A DNA stretch of 5,452 nt from Gammaproteobacteria bacterium (GTDB lineage Bacteria; Pseudomonadota; Gammaproteobacteria; Pseudomonadales; Azotimanducaceae): positions 3,512 through 8,963 of the forward strand of contig PARM01000039.1 in assembly GCA_002711495.1 (NCBI GenBank), in the 5' to 3' direction. This document shows positions 1-5,452 of this stretch, piece after piece (positions within the stretch are counted from its first letter, which is position 1; each line of letters opens with the position of its first letter). The translations under genes were made by a program, and so were the position numbers. Below the pieces are notes generated by a model. That model saw nothing but the letters and a program-made list of their open reading frames with translations, was not told the DNA's origin and made no database searches.

Positions 1-3
1 TGT

Positions 4-3000
4 TCATCCTAACCAAACACGCGCATTTTTAAAGAGTCTCGACCATGGTGCATCGCCCTTCCATTGACCCCTCGACCAAGTATGCTGAAAAGCTAAAAAA
101 GAACGCTCTGGGTGGGGCATCATAGCCAGGACACGACCACCGGCACCAACAACAGCTGAGACTCCATTTGTCGAGCCATTAGGATTTTGCGGATAAAGCT
201 CCGTGACGTGTGAATTGGAATCAATATATTGTATTGCGATTTGATTATTTGCCGCTAAAGAACTCATTTTTTTTGCTGAGGCTTTCGCTCTTCCCTCTCC
301 ATGACTAACAACTATGGGCAAACTTGATCCTTCCATTCCTTGCAAAAAAATCGAGTCAGTTTTTTGAATTTGCACCATAGAGATCCTAGCTTCAAATTGT
401 TCTGATTTATTTCGCTCGAACCTTGGCCAATCGGCTGATTCAGGGATGATAGACCTGAGACCCTCCAACATTTGGCATCCATTGCAGACTCCAAGAGAAA
501 AAGTATTTTCGCTACTGAAGAATCGCTCAAACACTTCTCTCAGGTACGGATCGTAAAGAATAGATTTTGCCCAAGCTCGACCAGCTCCTAAGGTGTCGCC
601 GAAAGAGAAACCACCAGAAATAGCCAACCCTTGAAACTCGTTCAAATCTATTTCTCGTTTTTGTAGTTGAGTCATGTGAACATCCACGACTCTGAATCCA
701 GCGCTGTGGAAGGCGGCAGCCATTTCAAGTTGACTATTTGTTCCCTGTTCACGAAGTATCGCGACTCGCGGCCGCTTACGATTTTTTAAAAATTTAGCGC
801 AAATGTCCTCTTCTAAATTGAAAAGGCACTCTGCGAACAAACCTTCATTTTTTTCATTGCTAGTCCACTCAAGTTCTTCTCTAGCAGTTTCCGGATTTTC
901 CCGTAAAGACTGCAGGTAAAAACCAGTGGCGTTCCACTCTCTTTCCAGCTCAGATCGAGAACAATGAAAAAATCGACCGCCGCTATAATTTATGCAAATT
1001 GAGTTTTCAGCATTTGGGACTCCTATTTCATTTCCCTGAATACCGAGGTCCTCTAACTCGTTTAGGACTTTCTCTAAGCAATCCCGCCTAACTTGAACGA
1101 CAGCGCCTAACTCTTCATTAAAAAGGAACTGAATTGGATCAACCACGTCATCTGGAAGAAAGATTTCTATTCCAGCGCGCCCTGCAAAAGCCATTTCTAA
1201 AAGTGTTACGATCAAGCCACCATCAGACCTATCATGATAGGCCAAGAGACTTGAACGGCACTGCTGCATAAAACGGAAAAAAGAACTGAGCAGTTTTGAG
1301 TTCTCAAGATCTGGTGATTCAGTCCCCAGCTCTTGGTAGCATTGAGCTAACACACTCCCTCCAAGCCTCTGCCTACCTTCAGCAAGATCTATGAAAATCA
1401 ATCGAGTTTCGGTTGAATTCCTAGAAATTTCTGGGGTGAGAGTTTCCCTGACGTCTTCTACAGGCGCAAAAGCAGTGGCAAGAAGTGTGACCGGCGAGAT
1501 GACAGACTGCTCCTTTTCAGATTGGCCCGACCACTTTGTTTGCATTGACAAAGAGTCTTTTCCTACCGGAATACAAATTCGTAATTCCGGACACAACTTG
1601 AGGCCTATCTCCTCGACCGCATCATATAAGTCACTCTTATCGCCCTCAAAGTCAGCCGCAGCCATCCAGTTTGCAGAAATCTTCACTTTGGAAAGATTAC
1701 TAATTTTAGCGGCAGCAATATTTGTAATTGCCTCTCCAACAGCAAGTCTCACTGACGCCCTGCTTGAAATAAGAGATACAGGAGCTCTTTCCCCTATAGA
1801 GATCGCCTCGCCGGCTTCGCCTCTGAAATCTGCTGCTGTGACCCCCACATCGGCTACGGGTACTTGCCAAGGGCCTACCATTTGATCTCTTGCAACTAGC
1901 CCCCCGACAGTTCTATCACCAATGGTGATTAAGTATTTTTTACTTGCGACGGTAGGATTTTTCAAAACTCTTGATAATGCTTCCCTAAAATTCGTTTTCT
2001 TCGAAACGGCCGGAAGGAGGTTTTTCTTTTTCTGAGAAAAGTCAGACGAGCCCTTTTTAAGGCCGAACAGGAGGGACAAGGGCACAGATACGATAAATGA
2101 TTGAGAATAATTATCATAAACTGAGAGCCTAGTATCGTAGGTGGCTTTACCGATTACCGCGAAAGGACATCTCTCACGCAAACAGAGTTTTTCGAGGACG
2201 GCCAGATTGCTTCGAGCAATCGCGACCACATACCTCTCTTGAGCTTCATTGCACCAAATTTCCATAGGGCTCAAAGATTGATCATCGGTCGGAATTGATC
2301 TTAAATCGATCTCTCCGCCAAGACCACAATCATGCAGAATTTCAGGAACAGCATTAGACAATCCTCCAGCTCCAACGTCATGGATAGATAAGATCGGGTT
2401 TTCTCCTTCCATTTGCCAACAACTATCTATGACTTCCTGGCAGCGTCTTTGCATCTCAGGGTTTGAACGCTGAACACTAGAAAAGTCGAGTTCTTCTGCC
2501 CTCTCTCCTCCAATCGAAGAGGATGCGCCACCCCCACCTAAGCCAACCAACATTGATGGACCACCAAGCAATACAATAAGATCTCCCGGGAGAAAATTTT
2601 TTTTGTTTATATGATCTGACCTAACATTTCCTAAACCCCCGGCTACCATTATCGGCTTGTGGTAGCCCCTAATGACGCCCCCAACGTCGCTTTCAAAGGT
2701 CCTCAAATAGCCAACAATATTTGGCCTCCCAAATTCATTATTGAAAGCAGCGGCTCCAATGGGCGCCTCAAGAATAACTTTCAGGGCAGAGGAAATCCTA
2801 GAGGGATAACCATATTTAATCTCCCATGGCAAAATTTGCGCGGGTATTCGCAGGTTGGATACAGAAAAACCTGTCATTCCCGCTTTTGGTTTAGCACCTC
2901 GGCCCACTGCAGCCTCATCTCGGATTTCTCCTCCTGAACCCGTAGCGGCTCCCTGGAAGGGCGAGATAGCTGTCGGATGATTATGAGTTTCCACTTTAAT

Positions 3001-3858
3001 CGCTATGTTTATTTCTTGGTAGGTAAATTTGTATACCCCTGTATTTAAATCAGGATAAAACCTATTGCCCGAACTTCCTTTGATGACAGCAGCGTTGTCT
3101 TTGTAAGCAGACAGAACCTCATCTCCCCGTGTTGCTTCTTTGGTGTTTCTGATCAAATGCATCATTGATGGAGCATCCTGGTCGTTACCTACAAACCTCT
3201 CCGAATTGAAAATCTTGTGCCGGCAATGTTCCGAGTTAATTTGCGCAAACATGACTATTTCAGCATCCGTTGGATCTCTCCCTTCTTTTGAGAAAAAATT
3301 CTCTAAGTGCTCGATATCTCTATCATCTAATGACAAGCCGATAGCATGATTTAGATCTTCAAGAGCCGATCTGCCAAATTCATGTAATTTGATAATTTGT
3401 ATAGATCTCCGAGGCGGTTTTTCAAAATAGGATTCTATTTCAAATGCTTCTATAACCTCTTCAGTCATTTTATCGAAAATAAAAGCCTTGGAGTGTTGTA
3501 AAATACGAGAGGAGGAACGATAACAAATACCTCGCTCAATTCGGGATACCTTCTCTAAACCACATATCTTCGCTATTTCCGTTGCCTTTGATGACCATGG
3601 CGATATCGTTCCTTTTCTCGGCAAGACATAGGTCAAATTTGACTCAGCGTTGGTTTTCTCAGGGTAGAGTTCGCCTTTGGCTTGGAGAAGAGAACGCAGT
3701 TTTTTAAGCTCTCCTCGGTTAGGTTCCGAACTAAAATTTACAAGGTAAAAGAAGTATACGCTGTCGAAGCGGAGCCCATTTTGAAGCATACCGACTGACC
3801 GGTTTATAGATTTCAGACGAAATTTAGAGAAGGCGCTAGATCCTATTAAACCGAGCAC
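4..3858 (-). CDS. purL: Phosphoribosylformylglycinamidine (FGAM) synthase, large single-chain type
   Basis: This cytoplasmic enzyme converts FGAR, glutamine and ATP to FGAM in de novo purine synthesis. The protein has 1,284 residues, close to the roughly 1,295 of E. coli PurL, and is complete from a GTG start to a TGA at 4-6. Visible in order are a PurS-like N-terminal domain (about 1-150), a linker ending in the signature HCRHK (211-215), two AIRS-type synthetase halves (about 216-600 and 625-985) and a class I glutaminase (about 1028-1284). Synthetase motifs include VETHNHPTAISP (289-300), GSGGEIRDE (307-315), GRGAKPKAG (319-327), HDVGAGGLSN (493-502) and YHDRSDGG (874-881). The glutaminase triad is C1125 (GVCNGC), H1249 and E1251 (PHPE), so ammonia production should be intact. 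The GTG start fits the family N-terminus, since LIGSSAFSKFRL lines up with the E. coli start. It overlaps the tadA stop by one base, implying co-transcription and probably translational coupling. No truncation or frameshift is seen. Confidence 0.98.
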   Translation of the reverse strand: MLGLIGSSAFSKFRLKSINRSVGMLQNGLRFDSVYFFYLVNFSSEPNRGELKKLRSLLQAKGELYPEKTNAESNLTYVLPRKGTISPWSSKATEIAKICGLEKVSRIERGICYRSSSRILQHSKAFIFDKMTEEVIEAFEIESYFEKPPRRSIQIIKLHEFGRSALEDLNHAIGLSLDDRDIEHLENFFSKEGRDPTDAEIVMFAQINSEHCRHKIFNSERFVGNDQDAPSMMHLIRNTKEATRGDEVLSAYKDNAAVIKGSSGNRFYPDLNTGVYKFTYQEINIAIKVETHNHPTAISPFQGAATGSGGEIRDEAAVGRGAKPKAGMTGFSVSNLRIPAQILPWEIKYGYPSRISSALKVILEAPIGAAAFNNEFGRPNIVGYLRTFESDVGGVIRGYHKPIMVAGGLGNVRSDHINKKNFLPGDLIVLLGGPSMLVGLGGGGASSSIGGERAEELDFSSVQRSNPEMQRRCQEVIDSCWQMEGENPILSIHDVGAGGLSNAVPEILHDCGLGGEIDLRSIPTDDQSLSPMEIWCNEAQERYVVAIARSNLAVLEKLCLRERCPFAVIGKATYDTRLSVYDNYSQSFIVSVPLSLLFGLKKGSSDFSQKKKNLLPAVSKKTNFREALSRVLKNPTVASKKYLITIGDRTVGGLVARDQMVGPWQVPVADVGVTAADFRGEAGEAISIGERAPVSLISSRASVRLAVGEAITNIAAAKISNLSKVKISANWMAAADFEGDKSDLYDAVEEIGLKLCPELRICIPVGKDSLSMQTKWSGQSEKEQSVISPVTLLATAFAPVEDVRETLTPEISRNSTETRLIFIDLAEGRQRLGGSVLAQCYQELGTESPDLENSKLLSSFFRFMQQCRSSLLAYHDRSDGGLIVTLLEMAFAGRAGIEIFLPDDVVDPIQFLFNEELGAVVQVRRDCLEKVLNELEDLGIQGNEIGVPNAENSICINYSGGRFFHCSRSELEREWNATGFYLQSLRENPETAREELEWTSNEKNEGLFAECLFNLEEDICAKFLKNRKRPRVAILREQGTNSQLEMAAAFHSAGFRVVDVHMTQLQKREIDLNEFQGLAISGGFSFGDTLGAGRAWAKSILYDPYLREVFERFFSSENTFSLGVCNGCQMLEGLRSIIPESADWPRFERNKSEQFEARISMVQIQKTDSIFLQGMEGSSLPIVVSHGEGRAKASAKKMSSLAANNQIAIQYIDSNSHVTELYPQNPNGSTNGVSAVVGAGGRVLAMMPHPERSFLAFQHTWSRGQWKGDAPWSRLFKNARVWLG

Positions 3859-4319
3859 TACTTATTCCGGCGAGCCCGAAAGAAGTTCGTCATTAATTGC
3901 GAGCACTCATCCTTCAAAATACCATCAATAACTTTAAATGTATGGTTAAAACTATTTGGTCTTGAGATATCATTCGCAGATGTTACGGCTCCCGATTTTG
4001 GCTCTTTCGCACCGAAAACAAGTTTTTCTATTCTCGCGTGAATCATGGCACCAAGGCACATAGTGCAGGGCTCAATTGTCACATATATTTTTGAACCGAT
4101 TAGTCTATAGTTCCCGATCGTAGAGGCCCCTTCTCTGAGCGCTTGTATCTCTGCGTGGGCAGAGGGGTCGTTAAGCTCTATTGATTGGTTTCTTCCTTTA
4201 CCTATTATTTTATCATCTAAAATTAACACGGCTCCCACTGGGACTTCACCTAGCTCCCCCGCCTGCTTCGCAAGCTCAACAGCGTTGCTCATCCAAAATT
4301 GATCACTTTTCTTAGGCAT
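3858..4319 (-). CDS. tadA: tRNA-specific adenosine deaminase (wobble A34 to inosine)
   Basis: TadA deaminates adenosine 34 of tRNA-Arg(ACG) to inosine, which lets one tRNA read CGU, CGC and CGA. The 153-residue protein is a complete cytidine-deaminase-fold enzyme. The zinc site and proton shuttle are visible as H55-A-E57 and P84-C85-x-x-C88, with C85, C88 and H55 binding zinc and E57 catalytic. Family signatures include EVPVGAVL (25-32), NDPSAHAEI (50-58), NYRLI (70-74), YVTIEPCTMC (79-88), GAMIHARI (90-97) and the C-terminal DECSQLMTNFFRARR (137-151). The ATG start is supported because FWMSNAVELAKQA matches the E. coli N-terminal helix (YWMRHALTLAKRA) at the same distance from the start. It is the first gene of a two-gene unit with purL and has its own strong promoter about 30 bases upstream. 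The gene is normally essential. Guanine deaminases and other CDA-fold enzymes are alternatives, but the tRNA-deaminase motifs fit much better. Confidence 0.96.
   Translation of the reverse strand: MPKKSDQFWMSNAVELAKQAGELGEVPVGAVLILDDKIIGKGRNQSIELNDPSAHAEIQALREGASTIGNYRLIGSKIYVTIEPCTMCLGAMIHARIEKLVFGAKEPKSGAVTSANDISRPNSFNHTFKVIDGILKDECSQLMTNFFRARRNK
3865..3868 (-). promoter_or_regulatory. Weak ribosome binding site of purL
   Basis: GGAA on the minus strand lies 6 bases before the purL GTG start and inside the last codons of tadA. It is a short Shine-Dalgarno match in front of a non-ATG start. This fits a gene that relies partly on ribosomes finishing tadA at the overlapping TAGTG. The assignment is inferred from position and sequence only. 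Confidence 0.45.
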
Positions 4320-4324
4320 AATAA

Positions 4325-4329
4325 ATCAC
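4325..4329 (-). promoter_or_regulatory. Possible weak ribosome binding site of tadA
   Basis: No AGGAGG-like sequence precedes tadA. GTGAT on the minus strand, 5 bases before the ATG, could pair with the AUCAC part of the 16S rRNA 3' end. This is the only complementarity I see, and it is weak. The start codon is supported mainly by protein alignment rather than by this site. Confidence 0.25.
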
Positions 4330-4352
4330 GGACTTTGTCTGACCGAAATCTC

Positions 4353-4358
4353 ATTATA
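4353..4358 (-). promoter_or_regulatory. Extended -10 promoter of tadA-purL
   Basis: The minus strand reads TGCTATAAT: a perfect sigma-70 -10 hexamer (TATAAT at 4353-4358) preceded by the extended -10 TG dinucleotide. The best -35 candidate, with a 17-base spacer, is GCAAAA at 4376-4381, which is poor, as is common when an extended -10 is present. Transcription would start near 4346 and give a leader of about 27 bases before the tadA ATG. I see no PurR-like operator overlapping this promoter. Confidence 0.7.
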
Positions 4359-4366
4359 GCAAAAAT

Positions 4367-4382
4367 AGGAAGCACTTTTGCC
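4367..4382 (+). promoter_or_regulatory. Candidate sigma-54 (-24/-12) promoter toward the activator gene
   Basis: The sequence has GG at 4368-4369 and GC at 4380-4381, giving the required GG-N10-GC spacing. The -12 element TTGCC (4378-4382) matches the TTGCW consensus in four of five positions. The -24 element AGGAAG matches TGGCAC only at the GG and one A. Transcription would start near 4393 and give a leader of about 110 bases. It overlaps the -35 region of the opposing tadA promoter. This may be chance and is offered as a candidate only. Confidence 0.25.
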
Positions 4383-4388
4383 TAGCCG

Positions 4389-4411
4389 ATTTGAGTCTCC
4401 TCGTCTCAAAT
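4389..4411. repeat. Inverted repeat with 7-bp arms, possible operator
   Basis: ATTTGAG (4389-4395) and CTCAAAT (4405-4411) form perfect 7-bp inverted arms around 9 bases. The 23-bp span and spacing are typical of a dimeric regulator site. There is no T-run after it on either strand, so it does not look like a terminator. The protein that would bind it is unknown. Confidence 0.5.
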
Positions 4412-4416
4412 AAATT

Positions 4417-4426
4417 GACCTAGGTC
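4417..4426. repeat. 10-bp perfect palindrome GACCTAGGTC
   Basis: GACCTAGGTC is a perfect palindrome in the middle of the divergent region. Its right half also takes part in a second small inverted repeat, TAGGT (4421-4425) with ACCTA (4432-4436). It could be a regulator half-site cluster. No known operator was recognised. Confidence 0.4.
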
Positions 4427-4461
4427 TGAATACCTACGAGACTCTTAGGAGAAAACCCATT

Positions 4462-4467
4462 TATGAT
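4462..4467 (+). promoter_or_regulatory. Candidate sigma-70 -10 element of the activator gene
   Basis: TATGAT differs from the -10 consensus by one base and lies 35 bases before the activator start codon. Transcription would start near 4474. No good -35 hexamer is found at 16-18 bases spacing; the sequence at 4439-4444 is AGACTC. If this promoter is real, it is weak or needs help from a protein bound at the inverted repeats just upstream. Confidence 0.3.
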
Positions 4468-4494
4468 AGGACAATCGAAAACTATGAGATAACA

Positions 4495-4499
4495 TTAAG
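4495..4499 (+). promoter_or_regulatory. Weak ribosome binding site of the activator gene
   Basis: TTAAG ends 3 bases before the ATG at 4503-4505 and is only a partial Shine-Dalgarno match, placed rather close. No better site is seen between the in-frame stop at 4485-4487 and the ATG. The ATG is the first conventional start after that stop and sits just before the conserved IFGKSP beginning of the AAA+ domain. Confidence 0.3.
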
Positions 4500-4502
4500 A
4501 CA

Positions 4503-5452
4503 ATGGAACCTATTTTTGGAAAAAGCCCAGCAACTCAGAAATTACTAGATTTAGTTGAGAAAGTATCCGAATCTGATGTTAGCGTTCTAGTGTCCGGGCC
4601 GAGCGGCTCTGGGAAAGAAATCATCGCACAGAAAATCCACGCATCTTCTGCTAGAAAAGACGGTAACTTCGTGGCTGTAAACTGCGGGGCCATCCCAAGG
4701 GAACTTTTAGAAAGCGAACTTTTTGGACACAAAAAAGGAGCCTTTACTGGCGCCATTTCAGATCGAATCGGTAAGATCGTAGCCGCGCACCAGGGAACGT
4801 TGTTTCTCGACGAAATCGGGGATATGCCAATGGATATGCAGGTAAAGTTGCTAAGAGTTTTACAGGAGCGCGTAGTTGATCCAGTTGGATCAAATTCCTC
4901 TATTCCCGTTGACGTCAGAATTATTTCGGCGACCCATCGATCTATTGAGAAAGAAATTGAAAAGGAAAATTTTCGCGCAGATTTGTTTTTTCGCCTAAAC
5001 GTCGTTCCAATTCAGATGCCATCCCTTGCCGACAGGACGGAAGAGATACCTATATTTGTGGAATATTTTTCGGAAATGTACGAACAAAACGGAGAAAAAA
5101 TTACTCTGAACCCGGAGTTTGTCCAACAGCTTTGTCAATACGAATGGCCCGGAAATATCAGAGAACTTTCAAACTTCATCCACCGCTTGTCTGTTTTATA
5201 TCCCGGCGAAAAGCTATCCTCGGGAAGAATCGAGTTGTCAATGCTGCCTGCAGGACTCCAAGAAATTCTTCCAGACTCAACAAAGAATTCGGTGAGAGAG
5301 ATAAATGAGCTTGAGACTATTGTAATGGCCGCTCGTGGTATTGAGCCAATCGGGACCGAAGAATTTTCACTCAAAGAAACTTTAAATCGTATTGAGCAAG
5401 AAATGATCTCGAAAACACTCTCTGAGGTGAACGGAAACGTTTCCGTTTGCGC
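4503..5452 (+). CDS. Sigma-54-dependent transcriptional activator, FleQ/FlrA-like, without receiver domain (3' end outside window)
   Basis: This bacterial enhancer-binding protein would use ATP hydrolysis to open promoters held by sigma-54 RNA polymerase. The window holds 316 residues, cut by the right edge. The AAA+ domain fills about 4-235: Walker A at 32-39 (GPSGSGKE), the sigma-54 contact loop GAFTGA at 79-84, Walker B at 99-104 (TLFLDE), arginine-finger residues R158 and R164 (FRADLFFRLN), and the sensor-II region WPGNIREL at 215-222. A linker of about 50 residues leads to SLKETLNRIEQEMISKTLSEVNGNV (289-313), the start of a Fis-type helix-turn-helix. The closest remembered relatives are the flagellar master regulators FleQ and FlrA, by the phrases ELFGHKKGAFTGAI, RLSVLYPG and SLKETLNRIE. 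FleQ carries about 140 receiver-like residues before the AAA+ domain. Here there are essentially none, and an in-frame TGA at 4485-4487 excludes a longer start. The domain layout resembles PspF. The family call is secure; a flagellar or biofilm role is inference. Confidence 0.92.
   Translation, partial: MEPIFGKSPATQKLLDLVEKVSESDVSVLVSGPSGSGKEIIAQKIHASSARKDGNFVAVNCGAIPRELLESELFGHKKGAFTGAISDRIGKIVAAHQGTLFLDEIGDMPMDMQVKLLRVLQERVVDPVGSNSSIPVDVRIISATHRSIEKEIEKENFRADLFFRLNVVPIQMPSLADRTEEIPIFVEYFSEMYEQNGEKITLNPEFVQQLCQYEWPGNIRELSNFIHRLSVLYPGEKLSSGRIELSMLPAGLQEILPDSTKNSVREINELETIVMAARGIEPIGTEEFSLKETLNRIEQEMISKTLSEVNGNVSVC
5430..5447. repeat. 18-bp perfect palindrome inside the activator gene, PurR/LacI-operator-like
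   Basis: AACGGAAACGTTTCCGTT is its own reverse complement over 18 bases with a central CG. Its inner 16 bases differ from the symmetric PurR-type operator ACGCAAACGTTTGCGT at one base in each half. It encodes NGNVSV at the start of the helix-turn-helix domain. As RNA it could form a 7-bp stem with an ACGT loop. The palindrome is certain; a function is not. Confidence 0.6.

Larger units (their letters stand above)
4320..4502. other. Divergent intergenic region between tadA and the sigma-54 activator
   Basis: This 183-base non-coding stretch separates two start codons that face away from each other. It holds the tadA-purL promoter at its left end, candidate promoters for the activator, and several short inverted repeats between 4389 and 4444, listed separately. 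I see no credible small gene, tRNA or intrinsic terminator here. It is too short to hide the receiver domain that FleQ proteins carry. Confidence 0.85.

Noticed and set aside
312..530. A 72-codon open frame on the minus strand in another frame of the purL glutaminase region
   Set aside because: It overlaps the region encoding the catalytic Cys of PurL in a different frame and shows no protein features of its own.
1566..1590. Hairpin-like CCGGAAT / ATTCCGG repeat inside purL
   Set aside because: Seven-base arms with an 11-base loop are expected several times by chance in 5 kb, and it lies in conserved coding sequence with no T-run.
1391..1885. A 164-codon open frame on the plus strand inside purL
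   Set aside because: It is antisense to a strongly conserved part of PurL and its translation is low-complexity, rich in Ser, Ala and Thr, with no family motif. It is a shadow of purL codon use.
2659..3349. Two open frames on the plus strand (2659-2937 and 3140-3349) antisense to purL
   Set aside because: Both lie opposite conserved synthetase motifs, have no recognisable domains and no convincing ribosome binding sites.
4415..4420. TTGACC as a -35 element for the activator gene
   Set aside because: It is a good -35 match, but no acceptable -10 hexamer lies 16-18 bases downstream. TATGAT at 4462 is much too far away.
4535..5374. Two open frames on the minus strand (4535-4756 and 5135-5374) opposite the activator gene
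   Set aside because: They are antisense to the AAA+ core motifs and to the region before the helix-turn-helix, and nothing in them resembles a real protein.
4503..5452. Identification of the activator as GlrR, whose gene lies near purL in E. coli
   Set aside because: GlrR has an N-terminal receiver domain and lies on the other side of purL. The linker and pre-helix-turn-helix sequence here match the FleQ/FlrA pattern better than the GlrR C-terminus as I recall it.

Overview
The window looks like chromosomal DNA from a gammaproteobacterium of moderately AT-rich composition. Three things point there. PurL is the large single-chain type, about 1,290 residues with a fused glutaminase. The tadA/purL neighbourhood resembles the tadA-mltF-purL neighbourhood of Escherichia and Pseudomonas. 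The third gene belongs to the FleQ/FlrA branch of sigma-54 activators. The species cannot be named from the sequence alone.

Layout: positions 4-3858 (minus) hold a complete purL, the fourth step of purine synthesis. Positions 3858-4319 (minus) hold a complete tadA, the tRNA adenosine deaminase that makes inosine at the wobble position. The two share one base (TAGTG), so they are almost certainly one tadA-purL transcript. Positions 4320-4502 are a 183-base divergent intergenic region. It has a very good extended -10 promoter for tadA-purL, weaker candidate promoters for the plus strand, and a cluster of small inverted repeats. From 4503 to the right edge (plus) runs the first 316 residues of a sigma-54-dependent AAA+ activator, cut off by the window just as its Fis-type DNA-binding domain begins.

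How they fit together: the left side is housekeeping (purine supply and tRNA modification). The right side is a regulator transcribed away from it. The activator has every part needed to remodel sigma-54 RNA polymerase: Walker A, GAFTGA, Walker B and arginine fingers. It starts directly at the AAA+ domain, with no receiver or other sensory domain, and an in-frame stop at 4485-4487 rules out a longer N-terminus. Compared with FleQ as I remember it, the cyclic-di-GMP contact positions are also changed.

The points most worth a second look are this stripped-down FleQ-like protein, an 18-bp perfect palindrome resembling a PurR/LacI-type operator inside its coding sequence (5430-5447), and the repeat-rich divergent promoter region. 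I see no RNA genes, mobile elements, CRISPR arrays or clearly new multi-gene system here.
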